From NCBI RefSeq assembly GCF_025802015.1, contig NZ_JAOYFC010000002.1:1054001-1118000 (forward strand): 64,000 bases of DNA. Direction: 5' to 3'. The position numbers and the translations under genes were made by a program. Below the pieces are notes generated by a model that did not search any database, was not told where the DNA came from, and saw only the letters and a list, made by a program, of their open reading frames with translations. Origin of the DNA: Falsihalocynthiibacter halioticoli. Lineage in GTDB: Bacteria > Pseudomonadota > Alphaproteobacteria > Rhodobacterales > Rhodobacteraceae. Shown one piece after another: positions 8,245 to 16,972 of the stretch. The stretch's first letter is position 1; every line of letters starts with the position of its first letter.

Positions 8245-8727
8245 ATGAATTTTAAACTTACCCTTTTGGCCGGAGCCGTTGCACTCGGAACACTTGGTTC
8301 CGCTGCGATTGGCGATTCCCACGATGAAAAAGCCTTGCTGGCAGCGGTTGAAGCCCGCCAAGCCGTAATGAAGCTCTATGCATTCAATGTCGGACAACTC
8401 GCCGCGATGGCGAAAGGCGAAGTCGAATATGATGCCGACGCTGCTACAGCGGCCGCGTCCAACCTCGCCGCACTTTCCGCTCTTGATCAATCCAAACTCT
8501 GGCCTCCAGGTTCGGATACAGAAGCGCTCGGAGACAAAACCGCTGCACTTCCGGCAATCTGGCAAGCTGACAGCATGGCGATGAAGCACGGTATGGATCT
8601 TGCCAATGCATCTGCTGCACTGGCCGAGTCTGCCGGTGATGGGCTTGATGCGATGCGCGCAGCGTTCGGTGAAGCAGGCAAAACCTGCAACGCATGTCAC
8701 AAAGACTATCGCCAGCGCCGCAACTAG
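8245..8727 (+). CDS. Cytochrome c' (class II c-type cytochrome)
   Basis: Periplasmic monoheme cytochrome of 160 residues with a signal peptide (residues 1 to about 23). The heme motif CNACH lies at 148-152, very near the C-terminus, followed by K-D-Y-R. This position and the predicted four-helix body identify class II cytochrome c'. Such proteins bind NO or CO and may protect against nitrosative stress or act in electron transfer. The gene is followed 69 nt later by a diheme cytochrome c gene on the same strand. Confidence 0.88.
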   Translation: MNFKLTLLAGAVALGTLGSAAIGDSHDEKALLAAVEARQAVMKLYAFNVGQLAAMAKGEVEYDADAATAAASNLAALSALDQSKLWPPGSDTEALGDKTAALPAIWQADSMAMKHGMDLANASAALAESAGDGLDAMRAAFGEAGKTCNACHKDYRQRRN

Positions 8728-8796
8728 GCTTAACATTCAGGACAAATTATCGGGGCGGAACATGGTTCTGCCCCTTTACTGCGTGGAGGGAAGGTT

Positions 8797-9672
8797 ATGA
8801 AGTTCCTACGGTTTCTGCTGCTTCTTGGCGTCATTGGCCTTGCCTTGGCATGGTTTCTAACGCGGCCGCAAACCCTCCCAGAAGACTACCTCGCAGGACT
8901 TGAACCCAACACAGAACACGGCGAAACGGTGTTCTGGGCCGCTGGCTGTGCGTCCTGTCACGCTGCGCCCAAATCAACAGGAGACGACAAGCTTGTCCTG
9001 AGTGGAGGGTACAGAATCGAGAGCGATTTTGGCACATTTGTTGCGCCCAATATCTCGCCAAGCGAAGCAGGAATCGCCGGTTGGTCCGCACTCGACTTGG
9101 CCAACGCACTCAAGGAAGGCGTCTCTCCAGACGGCAAGCATCTCTATCCATCATTCCCCTATACAACCTACGTCAACATGACTCCGCAGGACATCGTAGA
9201 CCTTAAGTCGTTCCTCGATACGCTGCCGCCGTCTGATGAGGAAAGTGCGCCGCACGAACTCGGCTTTCCATTCAACATGCGCCGCGGGCTCGGACTGTGG
9301 AAAATGGTGAACCTCAATGAAGGCTGGGTGCTTGAAATCGCCGAAACCCCACAAATCGAGCGTGGGCGCTATCTGGTCGAAGCGCTTGGCCATTGCGCTG
9401 AATGCCATACACCCCGCGACATTACGGGCGGATTGGATCATGCAAACTGGATGGGGGGCGCGCCGAACCCGTCTGGCAAAGGCAACATTCCGGCCATAGC
9501 GCCTGACAAGCTCGACTGGAGCGCACCCGATATCGCCTATTACCTAGAGACAGGCTTCACGCCGGAGTTCGATAGCGCAGGCGGTGCGATGGCAAGTGTC
9601 GTCGAAGGTCTTGCAAAAATCTCGCCAGAAGACAGGGAAGCAATTGCCGCTTATCTAAAAGCTCTACCATAA
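8797..9672 (+). CDS. Membrane-anchored diheme cytochrome c
   Basis: Protein of 291 residues with an uncleaved-looking N-terminal helix (about 4-21) and two cytochrome c domains. Heme motifs are CASCH at 51-55 and CAECH at 200-204. Axial Met candidates lie in YVNMTP and GGAMASV. The two-domain layout with APNISPSEAGIAGWS resembles the cytochrome subunits that carry electrons from periplasmic dehydrogenases such as alcohol or aldehyde dehydrogenases. No dehydrogenase gene sits beside it, so the donor is unknown. Co-transcription with cytochrome c' suggests a shared electron-transfer task. Confidence 0.85.
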   Translation: MKFLRFLLLLGVIGLALAWFLTRPQTLPEDYLAGLEPNTEHGETVFWAAGCASCHAAPKSTGDDKLVLSGGYRIESDFGTFVAPNISPSEAGIAGWSALDLANALKEGVSPDGKHLYPSFPYTTYVNMTPQDIVDLKSFLDTLPPSDEESAPHELGFPFNMRRGLGLWKMVNLNEGWVLEIAETPQIERGRYLVEALGHCAECHTPRDITGGLDHANWMGGAPNPSGKGNIPAIAPDKLDWSAPDIAYYLETGFTPEFDSAGGAMASVVEGLAKISPEDREAIAAYLKALP

Positions 9673-9698
9673 CTTTTAGCGGCAACTGAAAAGCAGGC

Positions 9699-10409
9699 CT
9701 ACCCGAGAAGTGCGGTTAGGCTGCTTCCCGCAAACTTCAAGCCAAGCACAACGGTGGCGATACCAACCACCGCACGAATGCCGTTAAATGAAATGCTGCT
9801 ACGCTCTTTCACTGCATGAAGCGGGAAGGAAATCGCCTTGGAAATCAGCATCATCCCGGCAATCGAGCCAATACCGAAGCAGAGCACATAGGGAACAATT
9901 GCCCATTTCTGGTCCACAACTTCCTGCGCATAAATCAACAACGCCGCGGAGCCAGCAAGCCCGTGCATCAGCCCGATCCCCAACGCCCGAGGCGAAACAC
10001 CGGCCTTATGAGCGTGATTGTGATCGGAATGCGAATGCTCAACAGCATCGTCTTTGTGCGAATGAAAATGTGCGTGGCGCTCGCCGTCTTCGTGGCTGTG
10101 TACATGCATATGCACCTTTTCCTTGCGGAGGCGATACACAAGAGAGCCACCGAGATAACACAGCATCAAGCCAACGATACCTTCAAGCGCAGCCTCGGTT
10201 GTATGGCTGATGTTTCCACCAAACAGAAACACAGGCACAACCACCAGAAACAGAGTCACAGTGTGGCCCATGCCCCAGCTATAGGCTTGCTTCAACGTAT
10301 CCTTAAGCGACCGTTTCCGAACCGAAAAACTGGCAACCGCCGCGAGGTGATCCGCCTCAAGAGCGTGCGTCATGCCAATGAAAAAGCCAAGGAGGAGAGT
10401 AAAGGTCAC
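9699..10409 (-). CDS. NiCoT/UreH-like nickel or cobalt permease
   Basis: Integral membrane protein of 236 residues. The first helix carries HALEADH (H15-x4-D20-H21), the metal-selectivity signature of nickel/cobalt transporters. A second conserved motif GMGHTVTLF follows and a third, GLMHGLAGSAAL, occurs in the second half. A His-rich loop (about residues 100-133, with repeated HxH) separates the helical halves and probably binds the metal before or after transport. No urease or hydrogenase genes are nearby and no cobalamin riboswitch could be recognised upstream. Uptake versus efflux cannot be settled by sequence reading. Confidence 0.8.
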   Translation of the reverse strand: MTFTLLLGFFIGMTHALEADHLAAVASFSVRKRSLKDTLKQAYSWGMGHTVTLFLVVVPVFLFGGNISHTTEAALEGIVGLMLCYLGGSLVYRLRKEKVHMHVHSHEDGERHAHFHSHKDDAVEHSHSDHNHAHKAGVSPRALGIGLMHGLAGSAALLIYAQEVVDQKWAIVPYVLCFGIGSIAGMMLISKAISFPLHAVKERSSISFNGIRAVVGIATVVLGLKFAGSSLTALLG

Positions 10410-10609
10410 GAAAACACCGCCACATAGAATGGAATACCCCTACGGGCATTTCTGCGGGTGGTAGCACTGGTCTGCGCAAAACCCAAGAACCGATTGCTCA
10501 CGAACCCCGTTCCCTCACCGAGAGTTTAAGAGTGATCACTTTGCAATCGGCCCTGTCGTAAATTTCATCAGAACGGAGTATCGTGAGGTACGAAGCAAAG
10601 GATACGAAC

Positions 10610-11167
10610 ATGCCGACAGACCTCATAAACCGCGACACCTCATTCCTCGTTGTGGTTGACCTGCAAGAACGGCTCGCACCAGCAATCGCGGAATTCGATC
10701 GCGTTCTCGCCTCGGCCATGGCGTTGGTTCAGGCGGCCGAAGTTATGGGCGTACCTGTGATTTTTACCGAGCATTGCGCCGCTAAGGTTGGCCCAACGGT
10801 TCCAACACTGCTAGAGGCGGCCCCCAGTGCACCCGTTCTTCACAAAACTCATTTCGGTACACTTGAAGAAATGGAGCACCAGAAAACCTTTGCGGAATTT
10901 AGCGGCCGGCGCCCCATAGTCTGCGGCACGGAAACTCATGTTTGTGTTCTGCAAACGCTTTTCGGCTTTCTGCAGCACGGATTTTCACCGCTTTTGGCCA
11001 CGGATGCCTGCGGTTCGCGGCGCGAAGCCGATAAGGCAACAGGCATTGCGCGCATGGTAAACGCAGGAGCCGAAGCCGTCACCACAGAGATGGTCATCTT
11101 CGAGTGGCTGCGCCGCGCAGACAACGACCTTTTCCGTAAAGTGCACCCAATCATCAAGGCGCTCTGA
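10610..11167 (+). CDS. Isochorismatase-family cysteine hydrolase
   Basis: Hydrolase of 185 residues of the isochorismatase fold. The catalytic triad is visible: Asp in VVVDLQERL, Lys in LHKTHFG, and Cys in CGTETHVCVLQT. Family members hydrolyse amides or vinyl ethers, for example nicotinamide, N-carbamoyl compounds or isochorismate, and the substrate here is unknown. The ATG at 10610 has AAAGGA in good position. A GTG 27 nt upstream (10583) is also possible. The gene stands alone between the Ni/Co permease and the polysaccharide-modification island. Confidence 0.82.
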   Translation: MPTDLINRDTSFLVVVDLQERLAPAIAEFDRVLASAMALVQAAEVMGVPVIFTEHCAAKVGPTVPTLLEAAPSAPVLHKTHFGTLEEMEHQKTFAEFSGRRPIVCGTETHVCVLQTLFGFLQHGFSPLLATDACGSRREADKATGIARMVNAGAEAVTTEMVIFEWLRRADNDLFRKVHPIIKAL

Positions 11168-11556
11168 AACGCGCTCCATGCCCTGCTGACTACGCACCTC
11201 GCCTGTTTCAGAGTTGCTATACAATTCTGAGACAGGTTTCGGTTAGAGCACTCGCCCCCGTGAATTCAACACGTGGTTCTACTATTGACCCATTGGTTGC
11301 TTCAGATTCTTTGACCGGTCGTTCGGCGTGCTTTTCAAAAGGTACGCAATTTACATCGCCAATAATGCGGTAGTGTAACGCTGCTGAAGTCAGTGTATTC
11401 GTTCAGTTACCATGAACACGCTCAACTGTACTTCTCGGCGTTGGAGCACTTTGGATTGAGACCGAAGAAACCGAGAATTCGGCAGCGGCAAAACGGCAAC
11501 CCCGATAATCGGTAAGAACAGTAAATTTGAGACTGCTAGCGCCCAATACCATTTCC
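11168..11556. other. Intergenic region between isochorismatase and SGNH hydrolase genes
   Basis: Apart from the hairpin at 11202-11236, I see no gene, tRNA or clear promoter in this 389-nt stretch. It is AT-richer than the flanks on the left and marks the boundary of the carbamoylation island. Confidence 0.6.
11202..11236 (+). terminator. Hairpin downstream of the isochorismatase gene
   Basis: CCTGTTTCAGA pairs with TTCTGAGACAGG (one G-U pair) across a loop of about 12 nt, followed by TTTCGGTT. It lies 35 nt after the stop. The tail is only weakly U-rich, so it may be a leaky terminator or RNA-stabilising hairpin. Confidence 0.5.
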
Positions 11557-12756
11557 TCACGACTCAACCGCTGACGGGCAATTCAAATGCGCCGGATCAA
11601 ATTCTGTGGCGTTAACAAATTCAGAAGTGGCTACTGGTGAATACCCGAGGCTGCTCGCGAGTGCGTTTGAAATTTCACGCGCCGTTAGGAAATAGGCGTA
11701 CTCTGTAAAATGCGCATCCGGCCAGCCATAGATCCGCTCAAGAGCCTTGCCCTTGTCAAACTCAGCCTGAAGCATGGGCAGAATATGCACCACTGGTGGC
11801 AAACCATGCCCTTCAGCAAAATCATCTAGCGCGGCTTCCATGTGATCCGTGACTTCAACCGCAAACTCTTGCTGCCAGACGGGAAATCTCTCGCTGTCGA
11901 AGTATTCACGGCTTGGAATTGTTACGAGTTGCAACTTCTTCCCCACGGAATCCGTATAGGCTTTGAACTCGGAAACAGATGTCACCAACTGATCAGAGAG
12001 TTCGCGAGCAGTTGGAAGAGAAGCAGCGTTTGGGGCTACGGCATCTTTGTTTTTGAGGTTGCGATACGACTTAAGAAATACATCCCCGACAGCCGATTTA
12101 TCTAATATCGCCGCAAACTTAATCTTCATTTTCGTGGCGTAAGAAAGCCCTCGTTGCTGCTGCAGCTCATACAGCTCTTTTGCGCGCGCAAGGCGGCTTT
12201 CAAAACCGAGATCATTCTGTGCATCGTTCCCTAAATACAGAACCAGAATAACCAAGTCATGCTCGATCGTTGATGAATTTGCCTGATATGTCTTGAGGTA
12301 CTGTTTGGGTCCGTGACCACCAATACCAAAATTATGAAACTCTGTATCTGGGTACCATCTATTTAGTACTGCGGGGATTGTCTCGGTATCATCGGCAAGT
12401 GTCCCGCGAACGAAGGAATCTCCGACAACGATAACACCGTTCTCTTTTGCCTCCGTGCTGCCAGCAATGCGAAATCCATTTTCGTCGTAGGTATGCAAGG
12501 CGACGGACTGGTTTCGAAACTCGAAATACTGTTGATTTTCGTATTCTCGACTTACCACTTCTGGGTCGAACTTCTGGTGATCCTTAGGTCCATAACAAAA
12601 GTGATGCTCAAAGTCGTGAAGCGGCAATCCAGCAATCTTTCGAGATTCTACAGCCTCGACATTCCAACTTTGATAAAAACGAAATGCAACTTCGATAATC
12701 GCTATCGTAACAAAAGATGTAATGCAGATTAGTGCAATATTCTTAAGCCAATTCAT
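11557..12756 (-). CDS. Membrane-anchored SGNH/GDSL-like hydrolase (candidate glycan acylesterase or acyltransferase)
   Basis: Protein of 399 residues with an N-terminal transmembrane anchor (about 5-25) and an exported SGNH domain. Block I is GDSFVRG at 112-118, the block III region is LYLGNDAQN near 176-180, and the Asp-His pair appears in DAHFTEY near residue 350. The ATG at 12756 has GAGGG upstream. A TTG 27 nt earlier has no such site. Such anchored SGNH proteins add or remove acetyl groups on extracellular polysaccharides. It is divergent from a second SGNH gene that leads into a carbamoyltransferase unit, which supports a surface-glycan role. The polymer is unknown. The gene is AT-richer than the atp genes nearby. 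Confidence 0.75.
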   Translation of the reverse strand: MNWLKNIALICITSFVTIAIIEVAFRFYQSWNVEAVESRKIAGLPLHDFEHHFCYGPKDHQKFDPEVVSREYENQQYFEFRNQSVALHTYDENGFRIAGSTEAKENGVIVVGDSFVRGTLADDTETIPAVLNRWYPDTEFHNFGIGGHGPKQYLKTYQANSSTIEHDLVILVLYLGNDAQNDLGFESRLARAKELYELQQQRGLSYATKMKIKFAAILDKSAVGDVFLKSYRNLKNKDAVAPNAASLPTARELSDQLVTSVSEFKAYTDSVGKKLQLVTIPSREYFDSERFPVWQQEFAVEVTDHMEAALDDFAEGHGLPPVVHILPMLQAEFDKGKALERIYGWPDAHFTEYAYFLTAREISNALASSLGYSPVATSEFVNATEFDPAHLNCPSAVES

Positions 12757-13150
12757 TGCAGCCCTCGTGTATGCATTAAGCAATGTAGCGCGACACTTGA
12801 ATTTATCAAAGAAATTTCTAGTAAATCGCTGCGCTCCGCCAGAACTCAGAGCATGAAAATCGCAGTATCGATACGCAGAGAAACATTGAGATTACAGCGA
12901 CTTGGAGCTGAAAATGCCAGAACCAACAAAGCCACAAAACTGTATTTTTCTCAGAATGATAATGATTGAAAACACATTCAATCAAGCGTGCGCAATGGCC
13001 GCAAATGTAGGCACCAATAATGCACATTCGGCTAATCTGGCCGCCTTAGAAAGGCCATTGCGAAACACAAGATCCACACAAGATTTTGCGTTTTGGCCAA
13101 TTGGGTATATCAATATGAAATTCAAGTAAGTGATTAGTAGGTTGAGCATT
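12757..13150. other. AT-rich divergent promoter region between two SGNH genes
   Basis: 394 nt with no convincing gene. An open frame at 12902-13129 (75 codons) has no ribosome-binding site and unusual composition. TGATAATGATTGAAA at 12957-12971 matches the left half of a Fur-type 7-1-7 box (TGATAAT) but only four of seven bases of the right half, so iron control is no more than a possibility. Promoters for both flanking genes must lie here. Confidence 0.5.
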
Positions 13151-14491
13151 ATGACTCACGTCCCAGAAAACACCTCTGGCTCAGCCCTGCCAGGCCGAAT
13201 AGGGATGCTAATCTGCTTACTGCTCGCAGGCTACTTCTTCGCTTACGCTGCCTACGCATTAGTTAACGCAGATGTTTACCTAACCGATCTCGCACGCATT
13301 TTGCGCTATTGTGCCGTTCCCGGCTTCTTTGCAATTTTCTTACTCTTAGCAGCTTTTATGTTTTCGCCGAACAGCCGGCTCGCCATTGGCGTTTTCTTTT
13401 TAAGCATAATCTCGGCCTTGTTCGCCTTCGAAGCCCTGCTGACAATGCGAACAATCAAGGGCGTCTATAACCTCGTCGGGTACATGGGTGAAAACGGCGA
13501 AACGCCTGAAAGCGTCAAGAAAGGTCTCCCTCCGGCCTATACAACGAAAGCAATCAATCGCGTACTTGGCGTTGAGAGACTGCAAGATGCGATGCTTGGT
13601 GGCGTTCCGTTTGAGCAAGTTATGTTGTGCAGCAATGGGCACCAACCGATTACTTATTCCGCTGATCGTTATGGCTTTAACAATCCCGATACCATCTACG
13701 AAAACGCGATCGACGTCATGGTGATTGGGGACTCTTTTATAGAGGGCATTTGCCTACCGCCAGGTGACGATATCGTTGGCCAGCTTAGGCAACATATTCC
13801 CGCATCCGCGAGCTTTGGTTCGCGAGGTACCGGTCCTTTGTTTCACCTTGCCGTCTTGGGACGATATGGAAGGGAACTCAAACCACCACATACCATTTTC
13901 GCGTTTTTTGAGGGCAACGATTGGGAAAACCTGAAACGGGAAAAGACATTCCCGTATTTAAAAGAAGCGCTAGATGCCGATTCAGATTTCGGAGAAACTC
14001 AACTCAGCCCTCAAATGCAAGAGGCCGCCAATAGCGTTATCGAAAGATGGTGGGCCGAAACAACGGGCGGAACAGCAGAAGTCCTGAGCCGCAATTCCGT
14101 TTTGCGGAACTTTCTTGCACTTCAGAAGACAGCGGGACAGCTGGGAATTCACTACCCGAGGGCCGCGACAGAACAACCTATCTACAACGAAATTATTAAG
14201 GCCGCGAAGGGACTGGTTAACGAATGGGACGGAGAGCTTTCAATTCTGTATATCCCGGCGGCCGATCGCTATGCTGGGCTTTTTGACAGCGGCTTTGCCT
14301 TTAACCAACACAAGCTCGTAAGCATCGCTGCCGAAGAGGCTGGCGTGCCAGTCATTGATCTCTCCGAAGTCTTCAAAGCGACCGAAGATCCCTTCAGCCT
14401 CTACGCTCTGGATTCCCACTTCAGTAGAGCGGGGGCTTCGCTTGGAGCAAAAACTGTTGCAGAGTACTTAACAACGGAACGAACCAAATAG
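13151..14491 (+). CDS. Polytopic-anchor SGNH hydrolase-like protein
   Basis: Protein of 446 residues. The N-terminal 110 residues carry three to four hydrophobic helices (GMLICLLLAGYFFAYAAYAL and others). An exported SGNH-like domain follows with GDSFIEG, a block III region FEGNDWENL, and a terminal LDSHFSRAG supplying the Asp-His pair. The start at ATG 13151 is preferred over a GTG at 13130, which lacks a Shine-Dalgarno. It is 32 nt upstream of the SxtJ-like gene and probably the first gene of a four-gene unit ending in a carbamoyltransferase. An acyl transfer or deacylation step on a surface glycan is the family-based expectation. Confidence 0.72.
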   Translation: MTHVPENTSGSALPGRIGMLICLLLAGYFFAYAAYALVNADVYLTDLARILRYCAVPGFFAIFLLLAAFMFSPNSRLAIGVFFLSIISALFAFEALLTMRTIKGVYNLVGYMGENGETPESVKKGLPPAYTTKAINRVLGVERLQDAMLGGVPFEQVMLCSNGHQPITYSADRYGFNNPDTIYENAIDVMVIGDSFIEGICLPPGDDIVGQLRQHIPASASFGSRGTGPLFHLAVLGRYGRELKPPHTIFAFFEGNDWENLKREKTFPYLKEALDADSDFGETQLSPQMQEAANSVIERWWAETTGGTAEVLSRNSVLRNFLALQKTAGQLGIHYPRAATEQPIYNEIIKAAKGLVNEWDGELSILYIPAADRYAGLFDSGFAFNQHKLVSIAAEEAGVPVIDLSEVFKATEDPFSLYALDSHFSRAGASLGAKTVAEYLTTERTK

Positions 14492-14523
14492 AATACTGAG
14501 TTATTAACAGCAGGTATTTATTG

Positions 14524-14961
14524 ATGAGAAAGTCCGGTCACGAAGATTATACACGCGAAGAAACCAATGAAGGCCCCTCAAACCGGAGCTTCGGCCTAAC
14601 CGTGGGCGGTATCCTACTTGGTTTGGGAGTTCTGAGGTTCCTTTGGCACGGTGAGTTCGGAACGTTTACAACCATTATGCTTCTCGCGGGCGGGCCACTC
14701 GTTCTCGCGGCATTTCTAATACCCAACCTATTGACACCATTAAACAAAGCATGGATGGCACTCGGCCTTTTGCTGAGCAAAATTGTTAGCCCGATTGTGA
14801 TGTTTCTAATCTTTTGCATCGCGTTCATTCCAACCGCAATGGTGTTGAAAATACGTGGCTATGATCCAATGAGAGCCAAAGTTGACCCAAATGCCAAGAC
14901 CCATTGGATAAAACGAGAACCTGCAGGACCAAATCCGGATGATATGATCAATCAGTTCTAG
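14524..14961 (+). CDS. SxtJ-like membrane protein
   Basis: Small membrane protein of 145 residues. A charged N-terminal 25 residues precede three or four hydrophobic segments (about 27-110), and the polar C-terminus contains RGYDPMRAKVDPNAKTHWI. This composition and its place just upstream of a DUF5989 gene and a NodU/CmcH carbamoyltransferase match the SxtJ family, named after the saxitoxin cluster but widespread beside carbamoyltransferases. Its molecular role is not established. The ATG at 14524 is used rather than a TTG one codon earlier. It is 9 nt from the next gene. Confidence 0.7.
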   Translation: MRKSGHEDYTREETNEGPSNRSFGLTVGGILLGLGVLRFLWHGEFGTFTTIMLLAGGPLVLAAFLIPNLLTPLNKAWMALGLLLSKIVSPIVMFLIFCIAFIPTAMVLKIRGYDPMRAKVDPNAKTHWIKREPAGPNPDDMINQF

Positions 14962-14970
14962 GAGTATTTC

Positions 14971-15120
14971 ATGGAATTTCTGAGCGAAATTTGGAGCTAC
15001 ATGCGAACCAGAAAGAAGTTCTGGCTCCTTCCAATTCTGTTGTTTCTTGGAATTTTTGGCGGCCTAATCGTACTCACACAAGGAACGGCCGTAGCCCCAT
15101 TCATTTACACGTTATTCTAG
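14971..15120 (+). CDS. DUF5989-like 49-residue membrane protein
   Basis: A 49-residue protein starting MEFLSEIWSYM with a basic patch RTRKK and a single hydrophobic helix (about 18-37), ending FIYTLF. GGAG precedes the ATG (TAGGAGTATTTC). It is squeezed between the SxtJ-like gene (9 nt) and the carbamoyltransferase (9 nt), exactly where DUF5989 proteins occur in other genomes. The gene is easily missed because of its size. Function is unknown. A membrane adaptor or anchor for the carbamoyltransferase is an inference from conserved context. Confidence 0.75.
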   Translation: MEFLSEIWSYMRTRKKFWLLPILLFLGIFGGLIVLTQGTAVAPFIYTLF

Positions 15121-15129
15121 GAATATCAG

Positions 15130-16968
15130 ATGCTTATACTTGGGATATCGGCTTTCTATCACGACAGCGCTGCCGCGCTGTTGAGAGATGGGAAGATCAT
15201 CGCCGCCGCTCAGGAAGAGCGGTTTACGCGCAAGAAACACGACGCCCAGTTTCCCGAAAACGCAATCTCGTATTGCCTTGAGGAAGCAGGCTGCACAATC
15301 GATCAGGTTGACCAAGTCGTGTTCTATGAAAAGCCATTCCTCAAGTTTGAGCGACTTATGGAGACATATGTTGGAAATGCCCCGCGCGGATTCCAATCTT
15401 TTCGGAGGGCGATTCCCGTTTGGATAAAGGAAAAACTGTTCCAAAAATCTTTGCTTGGCAAAGAGCTGAAGGCACTAAATGGAAACAAAAAGTGGGATGG
15501 TAAGTTATTGTTTACCGAACACCACCAATCCCACGGTGCCAGCGCATTTTTTCCTTCGCCCTTCGAAAGCGCCGCCGTTCTTACCATGGATGGCGTTGGT
15601 GAGTGGTGCACAACCTCAATCGGACACGGCAAGGGCAACAGCCTCGAAATCATCCGCGAGCTACATTTTCCGCACTCGCTCGGATTGCTCTATTCGGCGT
15701 TCACCTACTACACGGGATTTCGCGTGAATTCGGGCGAATACAAAATTATGGGCCTCGCGCCTTATGGGAATCCCAAATACGTCGATCTGATCCGAGACAA
15801 TGTCATCGACGTTAAAGAAGATGGCTCAATCTGGCTGGATCAGTCGTATTTCAACTATGCGACCGGCCTCACAATGACGTCGAAAAAGTTTCACGACTTG
15901 TTCGGCGGCCCGCCCCGTCAGCCCGAGGCAAAGCTCACCCAAAAGGAAATGGATCTCGCCGCGTCTATTCAGGTTGTAACGGAGGAGATCGTTCTGAAGC
16001 TGGCTAGAACAGCGCGAGACATTACCGGCGAGAAGAACCTATGCCTTGCTGGCGGTGTTGCGCTGAACTGTGTCGCCAACGGTAAACTGCTGCGCTCTGG
16101 TATTTTCGAGAATATCTGGATTCAACCCGCCGCTGGCGATGCTGGCGGCGCGCTCGGCGCGGCGTATGCGGCGTGGTACCAATTTCAAAAGCAGCCACGT
16201 CCAAAGCTCAACGGCGCGCGAGACTGGATGGAAGGCACCTACCTTGGCCCCAAGTTCGAAACCGAAGATACGAAGCGTCGCCTTGATGCAATTGGCGCCG
16301 AATACATCGTTCTGGATGACGACGAGCTGATTACCCGCGCCGCCGATGCACTCGCAGACCAGCGAGCGCTTGGGTGGATGCAGGGCCGCATGGAATTTGG
16401 CCCGCGCGCACTCGGGGGCCGTTCGATCCTCGGCGATCCGCGCTCACCCTCTATGCAAAAGGTGCTGAACCTAAAGGTGAAGTATCGCGAAAGCTTCCGT
16501 CCCTTCGCGCCCTCTGTCCTTCGTGAGGATGTCGGCGAGTGGTTCGAGTACGACACCGACAGCCCCTATATGCTGATGGTCGCTGACGTTGCCAAGTCGC
16601 GCCACAAAATGATGACAGACCAAGAAAACGCCCTCTTTGGTATAGAGAAACTCAACATTGCGCGCTCGGAAATTCCGGCGGTCACCCATGTTGATTACTC
16701 CGCACGTATCCAAACCGTGCACAACGATACAAATCCGCGGTACTGGAGCCTGATTTCGGCGTTCAAAGAGCGCACGGGCTGCCCTGTTGTAGTGAACACG
16801 AGCTTTAACGTGCGGGGCGAGCCGATTGTCTGTACACCGGATGACGCGTTCCGGTGTTTCATGGGCACCGAGATGGACAATCTGGCAATCGGCAACTGCT
16901 GGCTGATCAAAGAGGACCAAGACAAGTCGCTTGCTCAAAACTACGAAGAGGAATTCGAGCTAGATTGA
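15130..16968 (+). CDS. NodU/CmcH-family carbamoyltransferase
   Basis: Enzyme of 612 residues, full family length. The N-terminal Kae1-like half opens with ILGISAFYHDSAAAL and carries the metal-binding EHHQSHGASAF and GGVALNCVANGKL. The C-terminal half has GPRALGGRSILGDPR and VVNTSFNVRGEPIV, which form the carbamoyl-adenylate site in TobZ-type enzymes. It transfers a carbamoyl group from carbamoyl phosphate via an AMP intermediate to a hydroxyl. With SGNH, SxtJ-like and DUF5989 neighbours the acceptor is probably a surface polysaccharide or lipid-linked sugar rather than an antibiotic. It ends 4 nt from a second, convergent carbamoyltransferase gene. Confidence 0.9.
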   Translation: MLILGISAFYHDSAAALLRDGKIIAAAQEERFTRKKHDAQFPENAISYCLEEAGCTIDQVDQVVFYEKPFLKFERLMETYVGNAPRGFQSFRRAIPVWIKEKLFQKSLLGKELKALNGNKKWDGKLLFTEHHQSHGASAFFPSPFESAAVLTMDGVGEWCTTSIGHGKGNSLEIIRELHFPHSLGLLYSAFTYYTGFRVNSGEYKIMGLAPYGNPKYVDLIRDNVIDVKEDGSIWLDQSYFNYATGLTMTSKKFHDLFGGPPRQPEAKLTQKEMDLAASIQVVTEEIVLKLARTARDITGEKNLCLAGGVALNCVANGKLLRSGIFENIWIQPAAGDAGGALGAAYAAWYQFQKQPRPKLNGARDWMEGTYLGPKFETEDTKRRLDAIGAEYIVLDDDELITRAADALADQRALGWMQGRMEFGPRALGGRSILGDPRSPSMQKVLNLKVKYRESFRPFAPSVLREDVGEWFEYDTDSPYMLMVADVAKSRHKMMTDQENALFGIEKLNIARSEIPAVTHVDYSARIQTVHNDTNPRYWSLISAFKERTGCPVVVNTSFNVRGEPIVCTPDDAFRCFMGTEMDNLAIGNCWLIKEDQDKSLAQNYEEEFELD

Positions 16969-16972
16969 TCCT

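Noticed and set aside
10410..10609. Cobalamin riboswitch or nickel-responsive site before the Ni/Co permease
   Set aside because: Fragments resembling CCAGTG and GGTGAGGGAA occur, but not in the order or spacing of a B12 riboswitch. A 10-bp palindrome AGTGATCACT at 10531 is too generic to call.
12957..12971. Fur box in the divergent SGNH promoter region
   Set aside because: Left half TGATAAT is perfect but the right half matches only four of seven bases, and no iron-related gene is adjacent.
12902..13129. 75-codon open frame upstream of the second SGNH gene
   Set aside because: No Shine-Dalgarno, no recognisable motif, and it lies in an AT-rich promoter region.
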